Part shown: positions 8,401 through 15,825 of the stretch, in pieces
How the letters are laid out: every line of letters begins with the position of its first letter
How positions within the stretch are numbered: position 1 is the first letter of the stretch
Assembly: GCA_963759125.1 (NCBI GenBank)
Contig: CAVWXN010000005.1
Coordinates: 868,001-932,000 of the forward strand
DNA length: 64,000 nucleotides
Direction: 5' to 3'
DNA from: JABDQA01 sp963759125
GTDB taxonomy: Bacteria > Desulfobacterota > Desulfobulbia > Desulfobulbales > Desulfocapsaceae
The notes under the pieces: generated by a model
Databases searched by the model: none
The model's input: only the letters and a program-made list of their open reading frames with translations
Told to the model about the DNA's origin: nothing
Program-made: the position numbers and the translations under genes

Positions 8401-8871
8401 ATGGTGAGCAGCGTGTACAGAAGGATTTACTTCATCAGATACCCGAAGGACATCAGCGACAAGCCGATCATCTACCGGCTGATAAAACAGTATGATGTCG
8501 AAGTGAATATACTCAGAGCGAATATTCTCCCGCAACGGGAGGGAATTCTGATCATCGAATTGGCCGGCGCCAAGTCCAATATCAAAGAGGGTCTTGACTA
8601 CTTGAAACAGCTTGGTGTCAGCATAGAACGTCTGGCAACGCGCATCCGCCGTGATGAAGAGCGCTGTTTTCAATGTGGGGCCTGTACGGGGGTCTGCCCG
8701 GTGGCCGCACTCTATATCAGGCGGGAGGATATGGCGGTACTTTTCGAGGCAGATAAATGTACGGGTTGCAACCAGTGTGTCTTGATCTGTCCGGTGCGGG
8801 CGATGGAAATGTCGCTTGGAGATGAGTGGCTCGAGACCGACGCGGTGGCCAAGGCACCGCTTTTTTCCTGA
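8401..8871 (+). CDS. NIL domain plus 2x[4Fe-4S] ferredoxin protein
   Basis: 156 aa. Residues 5-80 form a NIL domain (ACT-like fold also found at the C-terminus of the methionine importer ATPase MetN). Residues 85-140 contain two ferredoxin motifs: Cys89, Cys92, Cys95, Cys99 and Cys120, Cys123, Cys126, Cys130, each followed by Pro. In anaerobes, NIL-ferredoxin proteins have been tied to sulfur insertion for homocysteine synthesis, usually with a DUF39 protein. No such partner is in the window, so the link is only family knowledge. It follows the kinase pair by 50 nt and may be transcribed with it. The gene converges on bamD. Confidence 0.85.
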   Translation: MVSSVYRRIYFIRYPKDISDKPIIYRLIKQYDVEVNILRANILPQREGILIIELAGAKSNIKEGLDYLKQLGVSIERLATRIRRDEERCFQCGACTGVCPVAALYIRREDMAVLFEADKCTGCNQCVLICPVRAMEMSLGDEWLETDAVAKAPLFS

Positions 8872-8925
8872 ACTTGATGATAATCTGAAAACGGTTCTAT
8901 CGGCCCTGTCTGGCCACTGCGGACA

Positions 8926-9705
8926 TCAGTCCATGAAAGTAATCCAATCCGGAAGGGAGAGGTTCTTGAACCAGTGGCCGATACCGTATTTGGGCGGCGT
9001 TCCTGCCTCAATCAAATCCAAGATCTCCCTGGCCTGCGGTGCGACGCTGGAATCGGGATGCATGGCAAGAATATAGTTGAGTCTCGTCTCAGCCTGGGAG
9101 TACTTTTTCGTGCGCAGATAAAACTCAACCACGTTGAACTCGTGGCTGACCAGGAACTCAGTTGCCGCCTTGATGCGGGCTTGCGCCTCTTCAGTGTAGG
9201 GTGAATCAGGAAAGGCTCGGAGAAGTTCTTCGAAGGCCTGGATCGACTCAATCGCTCCGGTTATGTCTCGATCGATCCGGTCGATCCGGTTGTAGCTGCA
9301 CATCCCCTTTTGGTACATTACATAGGAGATGGCTTCGTTGGTCGGGTGACGTTCTTCAAATTCTCTGTAGAGAACCAGCGCTTCTTCGTAGAGCTCCATA
9401 TAATAACTGCTGTCTGCAGCTTTAAGCTCCGCCAGAGGTGCCTGGGGGCTGAAAGGGTAGCGGTCGAGAATCTCGTTGAAATATTCGATTGCCAGAAAAT
9501 ACTTGCCGATGTTGAATTCTTCCATGCCCTTGATGATCAGCTGCTCGGCCGGCAGCTGCACGTCCGCCTTCTCTCCGATTCGAAAGGTTTCTTTCATGGT
9601 GGTACAGCCGGAAGCAAAGACGATCAGCGAGATAGCAACCAGCAGAGTGGCGTACCCGGACGTCCGGCTCGTGGACCTGGTGTGAGCGCATTTTCGTTCA
9701 ATCAT
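8926..9705 (-). CDS. bamD: outer membrane assembly lipoprotein BamD
   Basis: 259 aa. A basic N-terminus and hydrophobic helix (17-33) end in the lipobox FASGC with the lipidated Cys34. The rest is a run of TPR-like helical pairs (EEFNIGKYFLAIEYFNEIL, YPFSPQAPLAELKAADS, FPDSPYTEEAQARI), as in BamD/ComL. BamD is the essential lipoprotein partner of BamA in folding outer membrane beta-barrel proteins, facing the periplasm. Its presence supports a didermic cell. It lies 13 nt after trxB's stop on the same strand, and the trxA-trxB-bamD row may be one transcript. Confidence 0.9.
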   Translation of the reverse strand: MIERKCAHTRSTSRTSGYATLLVAISLIVFASGCTTMKETFRIGEKADVQLPAEQLIIKGMEEFNIGKYFLAIEYFNEILDRYPFSPQAPLAELKAADSSYYMELYEEALVLYREFEERHPTNEAISYVMYQKGMCSYNRIDRIDRDITGAIESIQAFEELLRAFPDSPYTEEAQARIKAATEFLVSHEFNVVEFYLRTKKYSQAETRLNYILAMHPDSSVAPQAREILDLIEAGTPPKYGIGHWFKNLSLPDWITFMD

Positions 9706-9718
9706 GTCAGAGTTGGTC

Positions 9719-10657
9719 TCAATTTTCAGATCTGGTTTTCAGATAATGCTCTGCGGCAATTACCGAATTCGCCCCCTCGCCGCAGGCGTTGACAATCTGG
9801 CGCATCAGCTTGCTTCTGATGTCGCCGGCGGCAAATACGCCGGGAACAGAGGTAAGGGTTTCGGCATCGGTTGGAATAAAGCCCCATTGATCGGCGTTCA
9901 ATTCTTCCAAGGGCAGTATTGCGTTGTTCGGGGTAATACCGATGAGTACGAACACCCCCTGAACTTCCAGAGTGGAGGTGTTACCGTCGTTGTTGACCAG
10001 GTGCAGCCTCTCGACCTCCTTGTCGCCTTCGATGGAGGTGACCCGAGAGTTCCATATATAGTCGATCTTCTTGTTGGCAAAGGCAATTTCCTGCAGAACC
10101 TTGACGGCGCGCAACTCATCCCGCCGATGAATAATGGTCACCTTGCTGGCGAATCTGGTCAGATAGTCAGCCTCCTCGACGGCCGTGTCGCCACCGCCGA
10201 TAACGGCAACATGCATGTTCCGGTAAAACGGGGCATCACAAGTCCCGCAGTAGGAAACGCCTTTGCCGGCCAATTCGGCCTCCCCCGGAACTCCGATCTT
10301 GTTGGGGCTTGCTCCGGAGCAGATGATCAAGGCATCGCAGGTGAGGGAAGACCCATCACCAAAGACGATGCGCTTGGAATCCGGCTCGCTGAGATCGACG
10401 GAGGCCACCTCTTTGGTGAGGATGTTGACATCGAACTTTTTGGCATGGGCGGTCATTTTATCCATCAGGTCGAAACCGGATATTCCGTCGGGAAAACCGG
10501 GGTAGTTATCGACCCAGTCGGTGGTTAGAACCTGCCCTCCCGGCGCACCTTTTTCAATCAGCACATGATCTATTCGTGCCCGTGATGCATAAAGTCCAGC
10601 ACTAAGTCCAGCCGGACCTGCTCCAAGGATAACCAGCTCAAAATGGCTTTTTTCCAT
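9719..10657 (-). CDS. trxB: thioredoxin reductase
   Basis: 312 aa. FAD-binding GAGPAG at 12-17, redox pair Cys137/Cys140 in YCGTCDAP, the NAD(P)-binding GGGDTAVEEA near 155-165, and the C-terminal FAD contact GVFAAGDIRSK. This is the low-molecular-weight flavoprotein that passes electrons from NADPH (or ferredoxin/F420 variants in some anaerobes) to thioredoxin. The cofactor preference is not tested here. It sits directly downstream of trxA (41 nt), its natural partner. Confidence 0.95.
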   Translation of the reverse strand: MEKSHFELVILGAGPAGLSAGLYASRARIDHVLIEKGAPGGQVLTTDWVDNYPGFPDGISGFDLMDKMTAHAKKFDVNILTKEVASVDLSEPDSKRIVFGDGSSLTCDALIICSGASPNKIGVPGEAELAGKGVSYCGTCDAPFYRNMHVAVIGGGDTAVEEADYLTRFASKVTIIHRRDELRAVKVLQEIAFANKKIDYIWNSRVTSIEGDKEVERLHLVNNDGNTSTLEVQGVFVLIGITPNNAILPLEELNADQWGFIPTDAETLTSVPGVFAAGDIRSKLMRQIVNACGEGANSVIAAEHYLKTRSEN

Positions 10658-10698
10658 TGTAATCCAGATGAGAAAAGTAGTGGCGATTAAGACAACGG

Positions 10699-11025
10699 CT
10701 ACAGGGCTTTGTTAATCAGATCGACAAGTTGAGTTTTGCCAACTGCACCGGTAATTTGATCGACCACTTCGCCGCCTTTGAAGAGAATCAGAGTGGGAAT
10801 AGCCCGGATTCCGAATTTGCCCGGTGTCACAGGATTATCATCGACATTCATCTTGGCGATCGAGAGCTTGCCTTCATATTCCTCAGCCAGTTCCTCGACC
10901 ACGGGGCCGATTGCTTTGCAGGGGCCGCACCAGGGTGCCCAGAAATCAACCAGGGTCGGCTGATCCGAACCAATGGCTGAATCAAATTCGGCATCATTTA
11001 ACTGCAGGACTTTATCACTGGCCAT
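10699..11025 (-). CDS. trxA: thioredoxin
   Basis: 108 aa, standard length. The active site WCGPCK has the redox cysteines Cys33 and Cys36, and the cis-proline lies in IRAIPTLILF. It reduces disulfides of cytoplasmic proteins and is recycled by the TrxB encoded just downstream. A clear AGGAG Shine-Dalgarno sits a few bases before the ATG. It is the first gene of the minus-strand row and is divergent from hemL. Confidence 0.95.
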   Translation of the reverse strand: MASDKVLQLNDAEFDSAIGSDQPTLVDFWAPWCGPCKAIGPVVEELAEEYEGKLSIAKMNVDDNPVTPGKFGIRAIPTLILFKGGEVVDQITGAVGKTQLVDLINKAL

Positions 11026-11218
11026 TTTAATTCTCCTTAGGAAAAAATTAATTTTGTTTTCAAGTAGTTAATGCAGTCCTGACAGACGTGCACAGGCCAA
11101 TCCAGTTTACCTTCTGACCGTCATGCTGACAAGAAAAAACTGGGCGGTAACATGGGTAGATTCAATATGGTTTGTTACTTTGTGCATAAAACGGTAAAGA
11201 TCAAGGGTGATGAGAGGT

Positions 11219-11248
11219 TTGACATGGAAAAGTCCGCCATGCTATAGT
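11219..11248 (+). promoter_or_regulatory. sigma70-type promoter of hemL, with hairpin leader
   Basis: A perfect TTGACA (11219-11224) and TATAGT (11243-11248) are 18 bases apart, 115 bases before the hemL ATG. The rest of the 338-nt gap to trxA shows no gene. The leader downstream holds two small hairpins: CCCCTC/GAGGGG around 11251-11273 and CCAGG/CCTGG around 11318-11333. They match no riboswitch class known to me. Confidence 0.55.
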
Positions 11249-11363
11249 GACCCCTCCTGCGGCAACGAGGGGAGCAGGCCTAAGCAATTTAAATAATTAC
11301 AACTGTCTGGCAATGACCAGGGGTTGTCCTGGGTGCCTTTAGATAGCGATCGGAGCAGAAAAT

Positions 11364-12656
11364 ATGAACAAGGAACAGTCAAAGAAGATGTTTGAGAGGG
11401 CCTGCCAGGTAATCCCCGGCGGCGTAAACAGTCCGGTGCGTGCTTTTCGATCCGTGGGCAGCGAGCCGCTGTTCATCAGCAGCGCGCACGGGGCCCGGGT
11501 AACAGATGTGGATGGCAATGAGTTCATCGATTTCGTCTGCTCCTGGGGGCCGATGATAGCTGGGCACGCCCATCCGGAAATTGTCGCAGCGTTAAAGGAA
11601 ACGGCAGCCAAAGGGACCAGCTTCGGGGCTCCCACACCACATGAAATAACCCTTGCCGAACTGGTGGTCGAGGCGGTTCCCTCGATTGAGAAAGTGAGGT
11701 TTGTAAACTCTGGAACCGAGGCCACCATGAGCGCCATTAGGCTTGCCCGGGGATTCACCGGCAAAGATGTCGTGGTCAAATTCGATGGCTGCTACCATGG
11801 GCACGCAGATTCATTTCTGGTCAAAGCCGGCTCGGGAGTTGCGACTCTTGGTATTCCCGGCAGCCCCGGCGTTCCCGAAGATATCGTCAAAAACACCATC
11901 TCCATCGGCTATAACGATATTGAAACGCTCGAAAAGACATTGCGGGACGACTCCCTCGACATCGCCTGCCTGATCATGGAGCCGGTGGCAGGAAACATGG
12001 GCTGTGTCATTCCAGACCGCGCTTTTCTCGAGCGGGTCCGTTCGCTTACCCGGGAACGGGGCATCGTCTTGATTTTCGATGAGGTCATTACCGGGTTCCG
12101 GCTGGCCTATGGGGGCGCTCAGGAATACTTCGGTGTGACCCCTGATCTGACCTGCCTTGGCAAGATCATCGGCGGGGGGCTGCCGGTGGGAGCATATGGC
12201 GGGCGAGCTGAAATCATGGATCAAATCGCTCCTGACGGTCCGGTCTACCAGGCTGGAACCCTGTCGGGTAATCCGCTGGCCATGGCGGCCGGCATTGCTA
12301 CCTTGAAGATATTGCAGAAGCCGGGTTTCTATGAGGCCCTGAACGAAAAATCGGCAGAGTGTGCCGGCCGGTTGCAGGAGATAGGTGAGAAGTCAGGGCT
12401 GGCGGTCCAGCTTAACCATATTGGATCACTGATGACCGCCTTTTTTACCGACCAGAAAGTGGTTGACTTTGATTCGGCGATGTCGGCCGACACCGCTCGT
12501 TACGGCGAACACTTCCGCAACATGCTGTCCCAGGGAGTCTACCTCGCACCATCGCAGTTTGAGGTTGCCTTCATCTCCTCTGCCCATGGTCCAGAGGAAC
12601 TGGAAACGCTGGCAAAAATGACTGAATGGTCATTCAAAAAATTGGCGGAAAAGTAA
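11364..12656 (+). CDS. hemL: glutamate-1-semialdehyde 2,1-aminomutase
   Basis: 430 aa. Family blocks are PGGVNSPVRAF at the N-terminus, FVNSGTEATMSAIRLARG, DEVITGFR, and the PLP lysine (about residue 267) in CLGKIIGGGLPVGAYGG. It makes 5-aminolevulinate by the C5 pathway of tetrapyrrole synthesis, feeding haem, sirohaem and cobamides. The partner hemA (glutamyl-tRNA reductase) is not in the window. GGAGCAG serves as ribosome binding site. The atpZ gene follows after 88 nt on the same strand. Confidence 0.97.
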   Translation: MNKEQSKKMFERACQVIPGGVNSPVRAFRSVGSEPLFISSAHGARVTDVDGNEFIDFVCSWGPMIAGHAHPEIVAALKETAAKGTSFGAPTPHEITLAELVVEAVPSIEKVRFVNSGTEATMSAIRLARGFTGKDVVVKFDGCYHGHADSFLVKAGSGVATLGIPGSPGVPEDIVKNTISIGYNDIETLEKTLRDDSLDIACLIMEPVAGNMGCVIPDRAFLERVRSLTRERGIVLIFDEVITGFRLAYGGAQEYFGVTPDLTCLGKIIGGGLPVGAYGGRAEIMDQIAPDGPVYQAGTLSGNPLAMAAGIATLKILQKPGFYEALNEKSAECAGRLQEIGEKSGLAVQLNHIGSLMTAFFTDQKVVDFDSAMSADTARYGEHFRNMLSQGVYLAPSQFEVAFISSAHGPEELETLAKMTEWSFKKLAEK

Positions 12657-12744
12657 AAAATCCATTGACTTTGAGCAGGAGGCGTGCTACCAAACGCTTT
12701 GGAATTCGAAGCGGGAATTTCAATGTTTTGGTGGGCTGACAGAG

Positions 12745-13002
12745 ATGTCCGATTTTAAGAAAGAAATGATGTTTCTTCTGGGACATTACGGCCACATAGG
12801 CATCACCTTTGTTGCTTCGATTTTCCTCGGTATGGGTGGCGGGATTCTGCTCGACCAGAAAGTGTTCGATGGTCGTACGGCTCCCTGGTTCACCTTTATC
12901 GGGCTGGCATTCGGGATAGCAGCCGGTTTTAAGAGTCTGTTCGATATTCTCTGGAAAAGCAGCAAAGAACTGGAGAAGGACAAAACAGACCCGGAAAAAT
13001 AA
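12745..13002 (+). CDS. atpZ: AtpZ/AtpI-family ATP synthase accessory protein
   Basis: 85 aa with two membrane helices (about 19-37 and 46-66) joined by a short loop, and a basic/acidic tail (KSSKELEKDK). This is the AtpZ type that precedes F0 genes in many bacteria and is thought to help ion or magnesium uptake and c-ring assembly. It opens the F0 cluster atpZ-atpI-atpB-atpE. The next gene starts 2 nt after the stop, so they are coupled. Confidence 0.8.
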   Translation: MSDFKKEMMFLLGHYGHIGITFVASIFLGMGGGILLDQKVFDGRTAPWFTFIGLAFGIAAGFKSLFDILWKSSKELEKDKTDPEK

Positions 13003-13004
13003 CG

Positions 13005-13415
13005 GTGGAAGAAAAGCTGTCTTTAAAAAGGATGCTGGCTCTGAGCTGGCTGTACCTGGCCGTTCTGGTGCTGGGATCATGGGTGATAAGTTCATGGTCA
13101 TTCGCCTGGGGGGTTCTGGTCGGCGGGGTCCTCTCCATCGCGAGTTTCCTGGTCTCTTACCGGGATGTGATAAAGTTCTTCGAGGCCCTCGAACGGCAGC
13201 AGGGACAGTCCGCTAAGGCGGGTAAAACGACGAAGAAGGGTTTGATTCTAAAGTTCTGGCTTCGGTTTTTTCTGATCGGGCTGATACTGTTTTTCTTCAT
13301 CAAGTATAGCAGTATCAACATATTCGGTCTGATTCTGGGGCTGACAACAGTAGTGTTTACCATCACATTTTCAGCCGTCGGTGTTGTCTGGAAATACTAC
13401 TTCAGCAGGAGGTAA
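13005..13415 (+). CDS. atpI: ATP synthase subunit I-like membrane protein
   Basis: 136 aa starting at GTG, just after the atpZ stop. Four predicted membrane helices (about 11-28, 32-48, 81-101, 104-128) with a basic cytoplasmic loop (QSAKAGKTTKKG). Size, topology and place before atpB fit the AtpI group, which assists assembly of the c-ring. Sequence similarity inside this group is low, so the assignment leans on context. Confidence 0.7.
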   Translation: MEEKLSLKRMLALSWLYLAVLVLGSWVISSWSFAWGVLVGGVLSIASFLVSYRDVIKFFEALERQQGQSAKAGKTTKKGLILKFWLRFFLIGLILFFFIKYSSINIFGLILGLTTVVFTITFSAVGVVWKYYFSRR

Positions 13416-13424
13416 AAAAGGATT

Positions 13425-14147
13425 ATGGAACATCCGATATTGTTTATTTCCATCATTCTGGAAGCCTTGGGGCTGCCGGTACCGCATGGTCCGGTTGGGC
13501 ACACTTTTCTGGAACAGATTTGTGCACCCTATATGACCTATACATGGCTGGTGATGGCATTTCTGTACTTCGTGTCCAAATTGACCGTGAGTGATCTCGA
13601 GATGGTGCCCGGCAAGGGCCAGAATTTCTGGGAAATCGTTATTGGCGGCTTGGACGGTTTCTTTGCCGAGAATATGGGCAGAAAACTCACTGACCAGTTC
13701 TTTCCAATGCTCACCACCTTCGGACTTTACATTGCCGTTGCTAACCTGATCGGCCTGATCCCCGGCTTCATGTCTCCGACTTCCAGTTTGAACACCACGC
13801 TGGCGCTGACCATTATAGTCTGGGTCAGTCATCACTATATCGGTATCCGTGAGCATGGCTTAGGCTATTACAAACATTTTATGGGGCCGATGTGGTGGCT
13901 GGTGCCGCTCATGCTGCCAATCGAAATTATCAGTAACCTCGCCCGTCTGATCTCACTCTCTATTCGTCTGTTTGGCAACATCATGGCCAAAGAGACCCTG
14001 CTCGGCATTCTTTTCATGCTGGCCGGTGCCTTTTTTGCACCGCTGCCGATCATGCTGCTCGGAGTGCTGGTTTCACTGGTTCAGGCGATGGTATTTGTCC
14101 TGCTGGCCGTGGTCTACTTCGGTCAGGCCCAGGAACATGCACATTGA
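13425..14147 (+). CDS. atpB: F0 ATP synthase subunit a
   Basis: 240 aa, polytopic. LIGLIPGFMSPT and the block around SIRLFGNIMAKE hold the conserved arginine that faces the c-ring carboxylate. The C-terminal helices end in QAMVFVLLAVVYFGQA. Subunit a forms the ion half-channels of the ATP synthase in the inner membrane. It starts 9 nt after the subunit I gene and is followed by atpE after 88 nt. Confidence 0.95.
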   Translation: MEHPILFISIILEALGLPVPHGPVGHTFLEQICAPYMTYTWLVMAFLYFVSKLTVSDLEMVPGKGQNFWEIVIGGLDGFFAENMGRKLTDQFFPMLTTFGLYIAVANLIGLIPGFMSPTSSLNTTLALTIIVWVSHHYIGIREHGLGYYKHFMGPMWWLVPLMLPIEIISNLARLISLSIRLFGNIMAKETLLGILFMLAGAFFAPLPIMLLGVLVSLVQAMVFVLLAVVYFGQAQEHAH

Positions 14148-14235
14148 TTATTCAGGCCCAGCGGCCTGGTTTTGATCTATTACAGAAATAAAGGAAGAAG
14201 GCCAAATAAACTAACTTTTACAAGGAGAAAACAAA

Positions 14236-14484
14236 ATGGAAGGTAATCTGCAATTAGCATTGATCTGTCTCGGCGCTGGACTCTCCATCGGTCTTGCTGC
14301 CATTGGCGCTGGTATTGGTATCGGTCTCGTCGGTCAGGGGGCAACCACTGGTCTGGCCCGTAATCCCGAAGTTCAGCCGAAACTGATGGTTTTTATGATT
14401 CTCGGCATGGCGCTGGCCGAGTCAGTTGCTATTTACGGACTCGTTATTTCTTTGATTCTGCTCTACGCTAATCCGCTGATGTAG
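14236..14484 (+). CDS. atpE: F0 ATP synthase subunit c
   Basis: 82 aa, two glycine/alanine-rich helices joined by the polar loop ARNPE (41-45). The ion-binding carboxylate is Glu62 in ALAESVAIYG. The place taken by the sodium-ligand Gln of Ilyobacter-type c subunits is Ile here, and the Thr after Glu-Ser is Val, so proton coupling is more likely than sodium coupling (inference from residues). AAGGAG lies before the ATG. It is the last F0 gene, closed by a strong terminator. The b, b' and F1 subunits are encoded 23 kb away. Confidence 0.95.
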   Translation: MEGNLQLALICLGAGLSIGLAAIGAGIGIGLVGQGATTGLARNPEVQPKLMVFMILGMALAESVAIYGLVISLILLYANPLM

Positions 14485-14520
14485 TTTAGAGTCTGAATTT
14501 GGCATCCATCCGGATGCTGC

Positions 14521-14555
14521 AAAGGGCCGCAGATTTTCTGCGGCCCTTTCTTTTT
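14521..14555 (+). terminator. rho-independent terminator after atpE
   Basis: A 13-bp perfect stem (AAAGGGCCGCAGA with TCTGCGGCCCTTT) and a 3-nt loop are followed by CTTTTT. It ends the F0 transcript 37 nt after the atpE stop. A smaller hairpin (GCATCC/GGATGC) precedes it. Confidence 0.9.
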
Positions 14556-14640
14556 GGTCCCCGCGAATTACCATAGAGGATGAGTTTCTCAGGTTTTGTT
14601 GGTATGGGGTAATCTAGATGGCCAGCGATTCAGAAAAGCT

Positions 14641-14801
14641 AGTGGAGAGACATTGACTGAGTCTGCAACGCTTCGGCCTTGTCAACACATCGGCGAAAAA
14701 CCGATCGGGTGACGGCTGCTTTGCAGCCTGTTGCGATCGGTACCCATTTTCACCGATGTGTTGGGCCTTCACAATGCATCCTAAGTCAATGCCTCACCAC
14801 T
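14641..14801. repeat. 161-bp nested palindromic element, copy 1 of a dispersed family
   Basis: Four nested inverted pairs share one centre: outer 14641-14661 with 14781-14801, middle 14683-14699 with 14747-14763, inner ACCGATCG (14700-14707) with CGATCGGT (14734-14741), and apical GGCTGC-TTT-GCAGCC (14714-14728). The core recurs in reverse orientation at 50096-50252, including the identical 14-mer GAAAAACCGATCGG. No ORF of note. It could be a non-autonomous mobile repeat or a folded RNA. It lies in the 600-nt gap between atpE and the nucleoside phosphorylase gene. Confidence 0.75.
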
Positions 14802-14883
14802 TTGGAACTGTTGTTTGAACGTTGTAATAGCACGAAAAGAGGGCTGTGAAATGGAGGAGTGTGCATCAGCGGTAAGTCCCTGA

Positions 14884-14972
14884 AGGCCAATGAGAGAGAG
14901 CCCGAAGGGTTGCGCAGCAACCGGCTGCCACAGGCAGCTTTGCTGCCGTCATCCAGCCGGCCTCATTGGCCT
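14884..14972. repeat. 89-bp nested palindrome with apical hairpin
   Basis: Outer arms AGGCCAATGAG (14884-14894) and CTCATTGGCCT (14962-14972) are perfect. Inside are CCGGCTG with CAGCCGG and an apical GGCAGC-TTT-GCTGCC (14933-14947), plus a side hairpin GTTGC/GCAAC. The build resembles the neighbouring 161-bp element, but the sequence is different. It sits 112 nt before the next gene's ATG and could be part of its leader or another palindromic repeat. Confidence 0.6.
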
Positions 14973-15084
14973 GAAGATCAGGACAGAGCGTCGCACACGG
15001 AACCATTTTACTGCCCGCATTGTTATAAATGCAGATCGGTTCACTCGTTTTGCCACCAGACTTCTGATAATAAAAACCTTGATT

Positions 15085-15825
15085 ATGACCGAAGCAGACC
15101 TGATCATAGAACCTCGCAGAGGAAAAAAGGAGAAACTGCTGCCGCCTCGGGCACTGCTGGTCGTGAACCCGTCTGAAGCCGAATATGCAGTAAAAGCCTT
15201 CAATACCTTTATAGGTCAGACAAGATCCCTGTACCAGCACACCAAGCTGCTCGTTGACAAGGATCGGAGCATGTGTCTTGCTGGCCCAGCCCTTGGGGCT
15301 GCGGCAGCGGCACTGATTCTCGAGAAACTGATTGTCCTCGGGGTGAAAGAAATCTGGCTGGTGAGCTGCTGTGGAACGCTTGATCCATCTTTGTCCTTTG
15401 GTGATCTGGTGCTGGCCATTGGCGGAGTATCCGGAGAAGGGGTTTCACGCTATTATTCGCGAGAGAGCGTTACTTTTCCCGGCCGTAAGGCAACCAACAA
15501 TCTGCAGGAAATCGCCACACAACAATGTGGTGATGTCCGCGCTGGTATAATCTGGTCGACCGATGCCCCGTATCGGGAACGAAGATCAGAATTGATAGCG
15601 CTGCAGGAAAGATATGGGGTGGTCGGTGTTGATATGGAATTCAGCGCGCTGTGCGCGGTTGCAGCGCATCGTGGCGTCAGTCTCGGCGCTCTTTTTGTGG
15701 TGTCTGATATGATCTGGACCAAGAACTGGAAGCCTGGGTTCGGATCAGCTGATTTTGACAAATCCAGCCAGGATCTGATTGATAAATTGATCACCCGGGG
15801 TTTGTCAAAGGAGTTGGGAACGTGA
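15085..15825 (+). CDS. nucleoside phosphorylase (PNP/UDP superfamily)
   Basis: 246 aa from the ATG at 15085. An in-frame extension upstream to 14890 runs through a palindromic repeat and is Cys/Arg-rich, so it is rejected. The superfamily pattern is visible: LLVVNPSEAE near the start, VLGVKEIWLVSCCGTLDPSL, GDLVLAIGGVSGEG, and the nucleoside-binding GVVGVDMEFSALCAVA near 175. These enzymes split purine or uridine nucleosides with phosphate. The exact substrate cannot be read. The stop overlaps the GTG start of rimO (GTGA), so the two are translationally coupled. Confidence 0.8.
   Translation: MTEADLIIEPRRGKKEKLLPPRALLVVNPSEAEYAVKAFNTFIGQTRSLYQHTKLLVDKDRSMCLAGPALGAAAAALILEKLIVLGVKEIWLVSCCGTLDPSLSFGDLVLAIGGVSGEGVSRYYSRESVTFPGRKATNNLQEIATQQCGDVRAGIIWSTDAPYRERRSELIALQERYGVVGVDMEFSALCAVAAHRGVSLGALFVVSDMIWTKNWKPGFGSADFDKSSQDLIDKLITRGLSKELGT

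Noticed and set aside
14890..15084. N-terminal extension of the nucleoside phosphorylase
   Set aside because: It translates a palindromic repeat into Cys/Arg-rich sequence. The family start fits ATG 15085.
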